A stretch of 64,000 nucleotides of DNA from Myxococcus qinghaiensis (GTDB taxonomy: Bacteria > Myxococcota > Myxococcia > Myxococcales > Myxococcaceae): the NCBI RefSeq assembly GCF_024198215.1, contig NZ_JAKCFA010000015.1:124001-188000 (forward strand), in the 5' to 3' direction. Of this stretch, positions 27,004 to 35,722 are shown piece by piece. Position numbers and translations under genes: made by a program. The notes under the pieces are model-generated. The model searched no databases. It saw nothing but the letters and a program-made list of their open reading frames with translations, and was not told the DNA's origin. Every line of letters begins with the position of its first letter. The first letter of the stretch is position 1.

Positions 27004-27366
27004 CTACGCCTTGCTGGTGCCGGTGCGACCGTAGGAGTCCTCCAACCGAACGACGTCATCCAGCTCGGGCGTGCTGACCTCGAGGATGTCGCAGTCGGTG
27101 AGGGCCACCATGCGGTGCTTGGTGAGGGGCTTGATGTGGTAGCTCTCCCCCGGGTTCATCTCCTTCTCGATGAGCCCCTGTCCCTCATCGACGATGAAGA
27201 GCAGCTTGCCGCTCTGGACGTGGATCGTCTCGTCCTTCTGGTTGTGGTACTGCAGGCTGAGCTTGTGGCCCTGCTTCACGTGCAGCAGCTTGCCCACGTA
27301 GCGCTCGGTGTGGGCCCAGATGAGCTCGTGGCCCCAGGGCTTCTCCACCCGCCTAGTCGTCGTCAT
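27004..27366 (-). CDS. Cupin, mannose-6-phosphate isomerase type II-like
   Basis: A 120-residue single cupin domain: VEKPWGHELIW near the start, LHVKQGHKLSLQYHNQKDE (metal-ligand histidines and glutamine), then PGESYHIKPLTKHRM and a terminal ILEVSTPELDDVVRLEDSYGR. These are the signatures of the isomerase half of bifunctional GMP/PMI enzymes, here alone. Expected to interconvert mannose-6-phosphate and fructose-6-phosphate or a related sugar for polysaccharide synthesis. Follows the SPOR gene by 27 bases. Confidence 0.85.
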   Translation of the reverse strand: MTTTRRVEKPWGHELIWAHTERYVGKLLHVKQGHKLSLQYHNQKDETIHVQSGKLLFIVDEGQGLIEKEMNPGESYHIKPLTKHRMVALTDCDILEVSTPELDDVVRLEDSYGRTGTSKA

Positions 27367-27393
27367 GGTGCTTCCCGTCTTCCTCGCCCGCTC

Positions 27394-28305
27394 TCAGTTC
27401 GTGCCGGCCACGAACGCGTCGAGCTGGGTCTCACGCTTGAAGTCTGACAGATACCGCGTCGCAGCGTCCTTCGAGGCGAAGGTGCCCATGCGCACGCGGT
27501 ACCAGGTGCCCTTACCTGCCACCTCCGCCGTGACGATATACGGGGCATAACCCCTATCACGCAACCGGGCCATGAACCGGTCGGCCTCCTGCTTGTCCTG
27601 GAAGGCCGACAGCTGGAGCGTGAACGCCCCACCCTTCACCGCCGGGTCCGGCAACTGCGCGGCGCGGGCCAGGGCTTCCTTCATCCCGCTGCCCCCCTCC
27701 TTCTGCGTCGTCCGAGTGGGCACGGCCGCCGTCTCCACCTTCCCCGACACCTGTGCGGGCTTGGCGGCGACAGTCGCGGGCTTCTCGGCGGGAGCGGCGG
27801 TGGGCTTCTCGGCGACAGGCTTGGGCGTCTCCGCGACAGGCGCCGGCTTGGGCGTCTCCGCGACGGCCACGGGCTCCTCGGAGGGCTCCTCCGGGGGCAG
27901 CTCGCCGGTGTCCGGATCTGGCGTCGGCGCCATCGCGGCCGTCTTCACGGGCTCGGGCGGCTTGGGCGCGGGCTTCTCGGCGGGAGCGGCGGCGGGCTTC
28001 GCGGGGGCGGGCTTCGGGGCGACGGCGACGGGCTCCGCGCTGGCCTTGCGCGTCAGCTCGTCCTGGAACGTGAGCGCGGAGTCCTTCTGCCGCACGGCCT
28101 GAAGCGCCTGGGCATTGGCATCCAGCGCGGAGAGCAGGTCGGGGGCGCTGGCCGTCTGCACGTCACCGGCGAGCTTCTTGCCCACCACGACACCCAACAC
28201 GAAGACGGCGCCGAGCACGACGATGCCGGCGATCAACAGGCTCACAATCTGCCGGTTGTCGAGAGAGACGTCGAACTTCTCCTTCATCCGGTGGGCGTCT
28301 CGCAT
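27394..28305 (-). CDS. SPOR-domain membrane protein
   Basis: A 303-residue protein for peptidoglycan binding at division sites. One membrane segment near residues 21-43 (VSLLIAGIVVLGAVFVLGVV), then a long linker rich in Pro, Ala, Lys and Glu (about 90-205; repeated APAEKP and VAETPKP units), then a SPOR domain (about 224-300: FTLQLSAFQDKQEADRFMA and WYRVRMGTFASKDAA). Type II membrane topology, SPOR outside. ATG at 28305 has GAGGA upstream; an ATG six codons later is possible. Confidence 0.88.
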   Translation of the reverse strand: MRDAHRMKEKFDVSLDNRQIVSLLIAGIVVLGAVFVLGVVVGKKLAGDVQTASAPDLLSALDANAQALQAVRQKDSALTFQDELTRKASAEPVAVAPKPAPAKPAAAPAEKPAPKPPEPVKTAAMAPTPDPDTGELPPEEPSEEPVAVAETPKPAPVAETPKPVAEKPTAAPAEKPATVAAKPAQVSGKVETAAVPTRTTQKEGGSGMKEALARAAQLPDPAVKGGAFTLQLSAFQDKQEADRFMARLRDRGYAPYIVTAEVAGKGTWYRVRMGTFASKDAATRYLSDFKRETQLDAFVAGTN

Positions 28306-28383
28306 GACTCAGGAATCCTCGCGCGCGGACAGAGCGGGCCACACGAGTCCGTGTTGCGGCCTGTAGCGTCGGCGTCGAGGGGG

Positions 28384-28412
28384 AAGGTACGCCCCACCCC
28401 CCACCCGGTCAA
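28384..28412 (-). promoter_or_regulatory. Promoter candidate for the SPOR gene
   Basis: On the minus strand TTGACC (28412-28407), 17-base spacer, TACCTT (28389-28384). The -35 matches five of six; the -10 keeps the TAnnnT pattern. Expected start near 28377, giving a leader of about 70 bases. Confidence 0.5.
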
Positions 28413-28423
28413 ATTCACGGAAG

Positions 28424-28440
28424 GCGGCCTCCAGGGCCGC
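28424..28440 (-). terminator. Short hairpin after the HU/IHF gene
   Basis: GCGGCC, TCCAG loop, GGCCGC: a 6-bp perfect stem starting six bases after the HU stop, followed on the minus strand by CTTCC. A weak terminator at best. Confidence 0.33.
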
Positions 28441-28445
28441 GTTTG

Positions 28446-28811
28446 TCACCGCGCCACGGACGTCACCGGCACCACCGCCGAGGCGAGCGCCACCGAAGGG
28501 AGCACTGCCGCCACGGGCTCCTTTCGGGGCTCGGGGGCATTGAGCCGCGCGCGCAGCTCCTTGCCGGCGGCGAAGCTGAGCGTGCGGCGCTCCGGCACGG
28601 ACACGCTCTGCCCTGTCTTCGGGTTGCGCCCCGTCCGGGCGCGACGCGTGCGCAGGGAGAAGACGCCGAAGCCTCGCAGCTCGATGCGCTTTCCCGCCAC
28701 GAGCGCCTCCGCCATGCAGTCGAAGACCGCATGGACAATGGCCTCCAACTCCCGCCGCGGGACGTGGGGTGCACGCGCCGCGATGCGCTCGATGAGCTCA
28801 CTCCTCGTCAT
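28446..28811 (-). CDS. HU/IHF-family DNA-bending protein
   Basis: A 121-residue protein. The first 92 residues are a complete HU/IHF fold close to IHF-beta: MTRSELIERIAARAP, then GKRIELRGFGVFSLRTRRAR and TGRNPKTGQSVSVPER carrying the DNA-intercalating proline. The last 29 residues are an extra Pro/Val/Ala-rich tail, longer than the usual 90-100 residue family. GGAGG precedes the ATG. Single gene with its own candidate promoter. Confidence 0.9.
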   Translation of the reverse strand: MTRSELIERIAARAPHVPRRELEAIVHAVFDCMAEALVAGKRIELRGFGVFSLRTRRARTGRNPKTGQSVSVPERRTLSFAAGKELRARLNAPEPRKEPVAAVLPSVALASAVVPVTSVAR

Positions 28812-28837
28812 GGGACACCTCCGCCGAGGGACGGTGG

Positions 28838-28867
28838 ACTCTACAGAAGGCGCACCCGCGAGGACAA
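28838..28867 (-). promoter_or_regulatory. Promoter candidate for the HU/IHF gene
   Basis: Minus strand TTGTCC (28867-28862), 18-base spacer, TAGAGT (28843-28838); four of six matches each. A leader of about 20 bases with a GGAGG ribosome site would follow. Confidence 0.38.
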
Positions 28868-28885
28868 ACCGGCCCGCCCTCTCCC

Positions 28886-29659
28886 TCAGCGCAGGCGCAG
28901 GTCCACGGGGCCTTCGACCTCCACCTCGGAGCCATCCTTGCCCTTCAGGATGACCTCCGCGCCATCCGGCACCAGCAGGCGGACGGTGCGGCCCAGGGGC
29001 ACCTCGCGGCCCTCCAGGAGCACCGCGGTGGCCAGGTCATCCGTCTCCGCCACGGCGAAGCCATCATCCACCACCGCCACCAGCTCCCCCTCCCCCAGGT
29101 CCCCCGCATGGATGAAGGGCACCTTGGGACGGAACGGCGGCGCGGGCAGCGGCGTGTGAGGCCCCTCGTGCTCGGTGTCGGAGCCCATCCTCTGCAGGCC
29201 GTTGGGCGTGAAGAAGGCGACGAAGTACTGGGTGGACGAGTACGCGTCCTCATGCGCACTCTTGGGCGTCACCTGCACGTTGGTGTAGCGGGCGGCGACA
29301 ATGCGCAGCGCGCGAGGCGCCTCCTGCACGGCGCCGTCCACCCAGCGGTGGGACGGGAGGTTGGAGCCGTGCAGCTTCGCCTCGTCCGCGTCGCCGACCT
29401 CCAGCGTGTCACCCTTCTCCAGGAACCTCAGGCCACCGCCGAAGTACTCCAGCACGGCGGGGCCGGTGGCGGTGAGCAGCATGTCCCCGGTGAGCTGGGC
29501 GCCGACGGCGACGGTGCGCTGCTCCTTGCCCTGCGTGCGCAGCACCGGGGCTCCGGCCGCGAGCAACCCGGCGATGGGCTTGTCCGAGCGCTCCTTGCAG
29601 GCGGAAAGCAGGCCGGCCGTCGAGACCACGAGCAGACATCCCATGAGACGCCGCGCCAT
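28886..29659 (-). CDS. Putative lipoprotein
   Basis: A 257-residue lipoprotein with the signal MARRLMGCLLVVSTAGLLSAC (lipobox LLSAC, residues 17-21). The rest is beta-rich: VGAQLTGDMLLTATGPAVLEYFGGG around 68-92 and a C-terminal PLGRTVRLLVPDG, then ILKGKDGSEVEVEGPVDL. The first block recalls FecR/AMIN-type beta sandwiches, but I cannot assign a family. ATG at 29659 with AGGA upstream. It begins 32 bases after mnmA, so probably co-transcribed with it. Confidence 0.75.
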   Translation of the reverse strand: MARRLMGCLLVVSTAGLLSACKERSDKPIAGLLAAGAPVLRTQGKEQRTVAVGAQLTGDMLLTATGPAVLEYFGGGLRFLEKGDTLEVGDADEAKLHGSNLPSHRWVDGAVQEAPRALRIVAARYTNVQVTPKSAHEDAYSSTQYFVAFFTPNGLQRMGSDTEHEGPHTPLPAPPFRPKVPFIHAGDLGEGELVAVVDDGFAVAETDDLATAVLLEGREVPLGRTVRLLVPDGAEVILKGKDGSEVEVEGPVDLRLR

Positions 29660-29691
29660 TGTCCTGCTTCCTTCCTCAAGCCGACTCGAGC

Positions 29692-30738
29692 TCAGACGAT
29701 CCAACCACCACCCAGCACCTTGTCCTGAGCGTAGACCACCGCGGCCTGTCCTGGGGTGACGGCGCGCGCGGGGGCATCCAGCTTCACCGAAACGAGACCA
29801 TGGGGGGAGATCTCCACACGCCCCGAGGCCCCCGCGTGGCGGTGCCGGATGCGGACCTCCACGGGCGTCTCCGGCGACGGCGGCGCGTCAACCCAGTGGG
29901 GCTGGAGCAGGCCGAAGCGATCACGCCCCGTCTGCTCGGCGCTGCCCACCACCACGCGGTGCGTGTCAGGCTCCAGCCGCTGGACGTAGCGCACCTCTCC
30001 GCCACCCAGGTTGAGCCCCTTGCGCTGCCCCACCGTGTAGCGGTGGATGCCCTGGTGGGTGCCGAGCACGTTCCCCTCCGTGTCGACGACCTCGCCCGAG
30101 GGCTGGGGACCGGCGACCTTCTCCACGAAGCCCGCGTAGTCTCCGTCCGGCACGAAGCAGATCTCCATGCTCTCCGGCTTGTGGCTGGTGACCAGGCCGT
30201 GGCGCTCGGCGACGGCGCGGACCTCCGCCTTCGTCATGTCCCCGACGGGGAAGACGATGTCGCGCAGCTCGTCCTGGCCGAGCGTGAAGAGGAAGTAGCT
30301 CTGGTCCTTCGCGGCGTCGACGGCGCGGCGCAGGACGTAGCGGCCGTCCGTCTCCTCCACGCGCGCGTAGTGGCCGGTCGCCAGCCGGGCCCCGAGCGCC
30401 CGGGCGCGCTTGAGGAGGAAGTTGAACTTCACGTCGCGGTTGCACGCCACGCAGGGGATGGGCGTGCGGCCGCCGAGGTAGGACTGGACGAAGGGATTGA
30501 CGACGCGGTCCTGGAAGATCTCCTCCGCGTTGGCGACGTAGAACGGAATCCCCAACGTCTGGGCGACGGCGCGCGCGTCATCGATGTCGTCCGGACTGCA
30601 GCAGCTCCCACACTTCGCCTTGCCCTCGTAGGACCAGACGCGCAGGGTGATGCCGATGACTTCGTGGCCCTGCTCCTTGAGCAGGGCGGCAGCGGCCGAG
30701 GAATCCACCCCGCCGCTCATCGCAACGACGACTCGCAT
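29692..30738 (-). CDS. mnmA: tRNA-specific 2-thiouridylase MnmA
   Basis: Thiolates U34 of tRNA-Lys, Glu and Gln. The 348-residue protein has the PP-loop MSGGVDSSAAAALL near the N-terminus, Cys of IPCVACN (first catalytic cysteine), ATGHYAR, DQSYFLF and the second cysteine in SMEICFVPDGDY. Length is normal. ATG at 30738 has a GGAAGG site; the longer open frame upstream is not conserved-looking. An 11-base repeat array lies upstream. Confidence 0.95.
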   Translation of the reverse strand: MRVVVAMSGGVDSSAAAALLKEQGHEVIGITLRVWSYEGKAKCGSCCSPDDIDDARAVAQTLGIPFYVANAEEIFQDRVVNPFVQSYLGGRTPIPCVACNRDVKFNFLLKRARALGARLATGHYARVEETDGRYVLRRAVDAAKDQSYFLFTLGQDELRDIVFPVGDMTKAEVRAVAERHGLVTSHKPESMEICFVPDGDYAGFVEKVAGPQPSGEVVDTEGNVLGTHQGIHRYTVGQRKGLNLGGGEVRYVQRLEPDTHRVVVGSAEQTGRDRFGLLQPHWVDAPPSPETPVEVRIRHRHAGASGRVEISPHGLVSVKLDAPARAVTPGQAAVVYAQDKVLGGGWIV

Positions 30739-30827
30739 GGTGCCCCTTCCTACACGCCCCGGCTTCCGGGCGCACGCGGCAGGACGCGGGGAGCTCCCCA
30801 AACCCGACCCCGGAGGCGGGTTGGGCA

Positions 30828-30882
30828 CTCGGTAGAAGCTCGGTAGGGGCTCGGTGGAGGCTCGTTGGCAGCCCGGTGGGAG
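30828..30882. repeat. Tandem 11-bp repeat, five copies
   Basis: Five adjacent 11-base units: CTCGGTAGAAG / CTCGGTAGGGG / CTCGGTGGAGG / CTCGTTGGCAG / CCCGGTGGGAG. The first five bases are almost constant and the unit is close to one DNA helical turn. The array lies between the nucleotidyltransferase stop and the mnmA start, next to a palindrome GGGGAGCTCCCC (30788-30799). It may be a protein-binding array or a short variable-number repeat. Confidence 0.75.
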
Positions 30883-30901
30883 GGCGGCCCACCAGTCGGG
30901 C

Positions 30902-32173
30902 TCAGGCCCCCGCGCGCGCGGCCTGCCAGGCCTGGAGCCGCTGCTTGAGGCCCTCGGCGGTGTTCAGGGCCGGCTCGTCGAGCACCGAGTCCATGAGGAA
31001 GCGTGTCGCCTCCCCGACGATGGGAGACGGGCCGACGGCGAGGGTGGCCATGATGTCGCCCCCCGTGAGCGCCAGGTCCTTGGGCACCAGGGGCGGCTTC
31101 GCGGCGGCCAGTGCCTCCAGCCGCGCGAACAGGCGTTCCACCTCCGCCACCCGCTCTGGAGCGCGGACCTGGACTCGGGCCCTCGCCACGGCGACGAGTT
31201 GGGGAAGCTGGGGCGGCCCCACGCGAGCCAGGAGCCGACGCAGCGCGGGGTCCGCGTCCGAGACGCGCTCCTCCAGCTTCGCGGTCTCCACCAGCAGGGC
31301 GACGAGGTCCGCGACCTTGTTGGGGAACTTGAGCCGCAGGCCAATTTCCCGGGCCTGGGTGCGGTCGACGAGGTCCGCGAGCAGCGCGGCCATGCGCAGC
31401 TCGATTTCCGCTGGCGCGGCCTGCACGGCGGCACGAGCGAGCCGGGCGGCGTCCGGGGTGGCCTGGGCCACTTCGGGGAGGAACACGTCCATCAGCCCGG
31501 TGTCCTTGAGCAGCACGAGCCCGCCCTCCGCGCGCGGAGAGAGCAGCAGCTTGGTCAGCTCCTCGCGCACGCGCTCCAGGGCGACCTTGCGGAACACTCC
31601 GAGCGTGGCGGGGATGGCGTCTCGGGTGTCGGGGTCCAGGGTGAAGCCGAGCACGGCGGCGAAGCGGACCGCGCGCATGGGGCGCAGGCCGTCCTCGGAG
31701 AAGCGCTCCAGCGCCGAGCCCACGCACTTGATGAGCTGGGCCTGGAGGTCCGTCTGGCCGCCGAAGGGGTCCGCGAGGTCGCGGTCCAACGGGTTGTAGG
31801 CCATCGCGTTGATGGTGAAGTCGCGGCGGGACAGGTCCTTGACGATGTCGCGCTCGAATGCGACGGAGCTGGGCCGGCGGCCGTCGAGGTAGTCCCCTTC
31901 CGAGCGGAATGTCGTCACCTCGACGTGGGTGCCGCCCTGCACGACGGTGACGGTGCCGTGCTGGATGCCCGTGGGGATGACCTTGCGGAAGGCGCGCTGG
32001 ACCTCCTCGGGGAGCGCGCTGGTGGCGACGTCGAAGTCCTTCGGGGGGACCTTGCGCACCATGTCCCGGACGCAGCCGCCCACCAGGTACACGGCGTGGC
32101 CCAGCTCGCGCAGCCGGGCAATGACGTCGAGCACGGGCTGGGGAATGTCGGCGTTGTGGAGGTTGGCGAGCAT
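30902..32173 (-). CDS. Poly(A) polymerase / CCA-adding nucleotidyltransferase
   Basis: Class II nucleotidyltransferase of the PcnB/Cca family, 423 residues. The catalytic head shows YLVGGCVRDMV near residue 30, KDFDVATSA with the metal aspartates, RRDFTINAMAYNP and EDGLRPMRAVRFA. The C-terminal half is helical (KFPNKVADLVALL) without an obvious HD motif. ATG at 32173 has AGGGA six bases upstream, better than the in-frame ATG at 32248. Which of poly(A), A-adding or CCA-adding activity it has cannot be decided from sequence. Confidence 0.86.
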   Translation of the reverse strand: MLANLHNADIPQPVLDVIARLRELGHAVYLVGGCVRDMVRKVPPKDFDVATSALPEEVQRAFRKVIPTGIQHGTVTVVQGGTHVEVTTFRSEGDYLDGRRPSSVAFERDIVKDLSRRDFTINAMAYNPLDRDLADPFGGQTDLQAQLIKCVGSALERFSEDGLRPMRAVRFAAVLGFTLDPDTRDAIPATLGVFRKVALERVREELTKLLLSPRAEGGLVLLKDTGLMDVFLPEVAQATPDAARLARAAVQAAPAEIELRMAALLADLVDRTQAREIGLRLKFPNKVADLVALLVETAKLEERVSDADPALRRLLARVGPPQLPQLVAVARARVQVRAPERVAEVERLFARLEALAAAKPPLVPKDLALTGGDIMATLAVGPSPIVGEATRFLMDSVLDEPALNTAEGLKQRLQAWQAARAGA

Positions 32174-32273
32174 GTGTCCCTGGGCTGCGAGCGACGTGCC
32201 CGCATTCCCAGGTTGTACTTGCGTGCCCGCCCTTGGATCCAGGGCCACGATGAGAGACCCTGTCCTCGTTCCG

Positions 32274-33773
32274 TCACATCGACTCTTCGTCGCAGGGCGG
32301 CTCGGGGTTGTCCACCTGCGCGGAGGGCGAGGCGCACGCGATAATCAGGCACTCGGCCTTCGTCCCGCAGCTGCCGTCACAGCAGCGCTGCTGCCCGGTG
32401 GGACACGAAGAGCCGCCGTCGGCACAAGAGCCACAGTTCATGATCTCCCCACAGCCGTTGGAGACGCAGCCACAGAGGCCGATACAGGTGGACGGGTTGG
32501 GCTGACAGGTGGACTCGCACATGAACTGGGAGTTGCAGATGTAACCCGTGGAACAGGTGCCGCAGTCGAGCGTCCCGCCACAGGTATCCGAGGGAGTTCC
32601 GCACTGCCCTCCAATCGCGGGGCACGTCGTCCGCGGAACGCACCCCGTCGAGTACAGCTCGCTGGGCTGACGGGTCCAGGTTGTTCCACTCACGTCCCGG
32701 GTCCATCCGCCGTTGATGAGCACCTGATCGGGCGCGGAGCCGATGAGCGACACCTTGAAGTCCCGGCGCGCCCGCACGAGCGCCGGCATCGTCGTCCACC
32801 CGTTGGTGCCGATGTCGAACCGCGCCGCGGACGTCACCGGAACGCCGGTGGTGGGATTCAGACCGCCCACCACGAGCACGGTGCCATTGCTCAGCTCGAC
32901 GGCGGCGTGGCCCGTGCGCACGAAGGGAACACTCCCCGAGGCGGACCAGGTGTTCGTCACCGGGTCGAAGAGGGAGGCCACCTGTCCCGGCACGTCATTG
33001 ACCCAGCGCGGGCCCACCACCAGGACCAGCCCCGGGACGGTCTTCGTCAGCACGGTCGCGGAGTGGCCGGAGGCCAGCACGTTGTTGCTGTTCCCCACAG
33101 ATGACCAGGTGTGGGTCGTGGGGTTGTACCGCTCGTGCTGGATGCGATTGCCGAGCACGAGCACGTCCCCCTGCTTGAGCAACGTGGCCGTGTGACCCGA
33201 ATAGGTGTGGGTGGGCGCGGCCGTCAGGGCCCACGTTCCGGTGGCCGGGTCGAAGAGCTCCGCGGACGCGAGCCCCTGGGTGGAGTCAGGGTTGTCGCCG
33301 CCCACCACCAGCACCTTGCCGTCGGGCAGGAGCGTCTGGGTGTGGCGAGCCCGGGCGATCTGGAGCGAGCCCGTGGCGGACCAGAGGCCCGTGGTCGGGT
33401 CGTAGAGTTCGGCGCTCCTGCCAATGCCGCCAGGGGTGACGCCACCGGAGACCAGGACGCGGCCGTCCGACAGGCGCGTGGCGGCATGCTCGTGGCGAGC
33501 GGTCAACAGGCTTCCCGTGGTGCTCCAAAGCGTGGAGGCGCCTGGGGTGTACAGCTCACAGGTCCGGAAATCGCTGGGAGCCCCCTGGGCGGTACCGCCG
33601 GCGAGGAGGACCCGCCCGTCCGTGAGGACCGTCTGCGTGAAGCCCGTCCGGAGAAAGGCGGGCGAGGTCGTCAGGACCCGCGCCTCCTGGGACGCCAGCG
33701 CGGGGTCCTCGGACTTGGGTGAGCTGCACGCCACTCCCATGAACAGCCCCAGGAGCGCGGCGGCCCCTCTCAT
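32274..33773 (-). CDS. Kelch-repeat lipoprotein with Cys-rich tail
   Basis: A 499-residue lipoprotein: MRGAAALLGLFMGVAC is a short signal with Cys at the end, then six or so kelch/galactose-oxidase-type blades (units such as GRVLVSGGV, GKVLVVGGDN, TVLVVGGLN, followed by aELYDPTTGLWS-like strands) over residues 40-370. The last 120 residues hold over 20 cysteines in a CGTCSTGYxC-type pattern common in myxobacterial surface proteins. ATG at 33773 has GGGTGGG upstream. Likely outer-membrane bound; binding role unknown. Confidence 0.85.
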   Translation of the reverse strand: MRGAAALLGLFMGVACSSPKSEDPALASQEARVLTTSPAFLRTGFTQTVLTDGRVLLAGGTAQGAPSDFRTCELYTPGASTLWSTTGSLLTARHEHAATRLSDGRVLVSGGVTPGGIGRSAELYDPTTGLWSATGSLQIARARHTQTLLPDGKVLVVGGDNPDSTQGLASAELFDPATGTWALTAAPTHTYSGHTATLLKQGDVLVLGNRIQHERYNPTTHTWSSVGNSNNVLASGHSATVLTKTVPGLVLVVGPRWVNDVPGQVASLFDPVTNTWSASGSVPFVRTGHAAVELSNGTVLVVGGLNPTTGVPVTSAARFDIGTNGWTTMPALVRARRDFKVSLIGSAPDQVLINGGWTRDVSGTTWTRQPSELYSTGCVPRTTCPAIGGQCGTPSDTCGGTLDCGTCSTGYICNSQFMCESTCQPNPSTCIGLCGCVSNGCGEIMNCGSCADGGSSCPTGQQRCCDGSCGTKAECLIIACASPSAQVDNPEPPCDEESM

Positions 33774-33904
33774 CCCACCCAGCTGGCTCAAGACGCCTCC
33801 GGAATACGGTCCGAGCTGTATACGAACCCAGCACGCCACTCGGGTCGTCGAGGGCCTTCCGGGTGTCGCCGCACCCCACCCCAGGTCGCCAGGGCCGTGA
33901 CGGC

Positions 33905-35140
33905 TCAGCCGGCGCGTCTGTCCGACACGCGGGTCGCCGACAGCACGCCGGACAAGGCCAGCACGAGCACTCCTGCGATGGGCACCACGAGCAGGCCCAC
34001 CCGCAGGCCCACCGCGTCGGCGACGAGGCCGACGATGGGAGGCGACAGGAGGAAGCCCAGGCGCATCAACCAGCTCACGAGCGTCAGGCCCGTACCCGGC
34101 CGCAACCCAGGCAGCTCGTCGGCGCCGTGCATGGCGGCGGGCACCAGCGTCGAGACTCCGAAGCCCGCGAGCGCGAACCCGGAGATGGTGGCGGGCACCG
34201 AGGGGAACAGCAGCGCTGTGCCCATGCCGAGCGCCGTGAGGGCCCCTCCCGCCCGAGCCACGGCGCGCTGCCCGAACCTGTCGACGAGCCTGTCGCCGAG
34301 CATGCGTCCGACGAACTGCGCGCCCACGAGCGCCACGTATCCGAGCGAAGCCACGGTGACACCCGCGCCCAGCGTCCCGGAGAGATAGACAGCCGCCCAG
34401 GTCATCCCGGCGTCTTCGACGAGCGCCCCGCCCAGGGCAATCATGACCAGCGCGGTGACGGTCAATCCCAGACGGAGTCGACCCGAGGTTCCACGCCGCG
34501 CCTGGCCGCCCTCTTCTTGAGTCGCGGACGCGGGTGGCTCGGTGGAGGCGGTGGGCTCGGGGCCGGGGAGCAGGAAGCGCAAGGCGGTCAGCGACACGGC
34601 GGAGAAGAGGAGCGCGGAGAAGCCCAGATGCAGGCCGCGCGGCACGTTGAGGCCCGCGGCGAGCCCGCCCATGAGTCCCCCGAGCACGGCGCCGATGCTC
34701 CAGATGGCGTGAAAGGAATTGAGGATGGAGCGACCGTAGAGCCGCTGCACCCGCAGGCCATGGGAGTTCTGCGCCACGTCGGTGATGGCATCCATGCTGC
34801 CCGCGAGGAAGAGCGTCCCGGCGAGCACCGCCCACGACGGTGCGATGCTGGCAAATAGCATTCCCAGTCCCGTGAGCACGGTCCCAGCCACGGCGACCCG
34901 AGACGAGCGGAAGCGGCGGATGAGCGCTCCCGCGGCCAGTCCCGCCATCAGAGCGCCGAACGGGAAGGACGCGACGGCGAGGCCGTACTGGGCATTGCTG
35001 AGCCCGAGGTCGGATTTGATCTGCGGATAGCGCGGCAACAGGTTGGCCAGGATGGCGCCGTTGGTGAGGAACAGCACCGCCACGGCGGCGCGGGCGGCTC
35101 GGTGCTCGCGGGGCACCGGGGGCCGGAGGGGGGAGGTCAT
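33905..35140 (-). CDS. MFS transporter
   Basis: A 411-residue membrane protein with about 12 hydrophobic segments in two bundles, separated by a charged loop near 200-225 (TASTEPPASATQEEGGQARR). The loop after segment 2, ALIRRFRSSRVAV, fits the MFS cytosolic signature. The substrate is unknown; the TetR gene 12 bases upstream suggests efflux of the regulator's ligand. Confidence 0.87.
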   Translation of the reverse strand: MTSPLRPPVPREHRAARAAVAVLFLTNGAILANLLPRYPQIKSDLGLSNAQYGLAVASFPFGALMAGLAAGALIRRFRSSRVAVAGTVLTGLGMLFASIAPSWAVLAGTLFLAGSMDAITDVAQNSHGLRVQRLYGRSILNSFHAIWSIGAVLGGLMGGLAAGLNVPRGLHLGFSALLFSAVSLTALRFLLPGPEPTASTEPPASATQEEGGQARRGTSGRLRLGLTVTALVMIALGGALVEDAGMTWAAVYLSGTLGAGVTVASLGYVALVGAQFVGRMLGDRLVDRFGQRAVARAGGALTALGMGTALLFPSVPATISGFALAGFGVSTLVPAAMHGADELPGLRPGTGLTLVSWLMRLGFLLSPPIVGLVADAVGLRVGLLVVPIAGVLVLALSGVLSATRVSDRRAG

Positions 35141-35152
35141 GGTGAGGCGGCT

Positions 35153-35695
35153 CTAGGATGAGAGGAATCGGAGCACGGCGTCGCGAGTGACGTCGCGGCC
35201 ATGCGGTGTGGCATCGAGGCTGACGTGGATGAACAGCCCTTCAATCAAGGCATCGAGCTTGTGGGCGGTCTTCGCGTCGACATGTTGTTCGAGCACGTCG
35301 CGGCTGCGGCGCATCCAGTCGTGGGTGATCTGCCGGAAGGCGGGCTTCCGGGCGGCGAGGGTGTAGAGCTCCAGCGTCAGCACCAGGTCATCGGGCCCCT
35401 CCACGAGGTCCGAGTGCACCAGGTCGACGATGGCCGAGGCGAGCTGGCTCGGATTGGACACCGCCGAGAGTCGCGCGGCGAAGCGCTCGCTGATGCGCTC
35501 GGCGAAGCGCGTGAAGGACTCGTGCAGGAGCTCCTCCATGCTGGTGAAGTGGTAGGTCATCGACCCCAGCGGCACCCCGGCGCGGTCGGCGACCCGGCGA
35601 TGTGACGTTCCCGCCACCCCACCCTCCGCGATGACGGCGAGCGCGGCATCGATGATGCGGTCGCGTCGGTCTGGGTCATGGCGGCGAGCAGTCAT
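35153..35695 (-). CDS. TetR-family regulator
   Basis: A 180-residue repressor. The N-terminal helix-turn-helix (RDRIIDAALAVIAEGGVAG, then TSHRRVADRAGVPLGSMTYHF) is clear; the C-terminal ligand domain is helical. ATG at 35695, with two palindromes just upstream, suggests self-control. It is followed by the MFS gene after 12 bases, a classic regulator-efflux operon. Confidence 0.9.
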   Translation of the reverse strand: MTARRHDPDRRDRIIDAALAVIAEGGVAGTSHRRVADRAGVPLGSMTYHFTSMEELLHESFTRFAERISERFAARLSAVSNPSQLASAIVDLVHSDLVEGPDDLVLTLELYTLAARKPAFRQITHDWMRRSRDVLEQHVDAKTAHKLDALIEGLFIHVSLDATPHGRDVTRDAVLRFLSS

Positions 35696-35703
35696 GGAGG
35701 ATG

Positions 35704-35717
35704 TGTACGTTCGTACA
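35704..35717. promoter_or_regulatory. Palindrome 1 upstream of tetR
   Basis: TGTACG TT CGTACA, a perfect 14-bp palindrome nine bases before the tetR start. Typical size and place for a TetR operator. Confidence 0.55.
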
Positions 35718-35722
35718 TATCG

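Noticed and set aside
27750..28050. Imperfect repeats in the SPOR gene
   Set aside because: They code for the Pro/Ala/Lys/Glu linker and are explained by low-complexity protein sequence, not an independent DNA element.
33774..34835. 354-codon N-terminal extension of the kelch lipoprotein
   Set aside because: It overlaps the MFS gene in another frame and is low-complexity; ATG 33773 starts a lipoprotein signal with a ribosome site.
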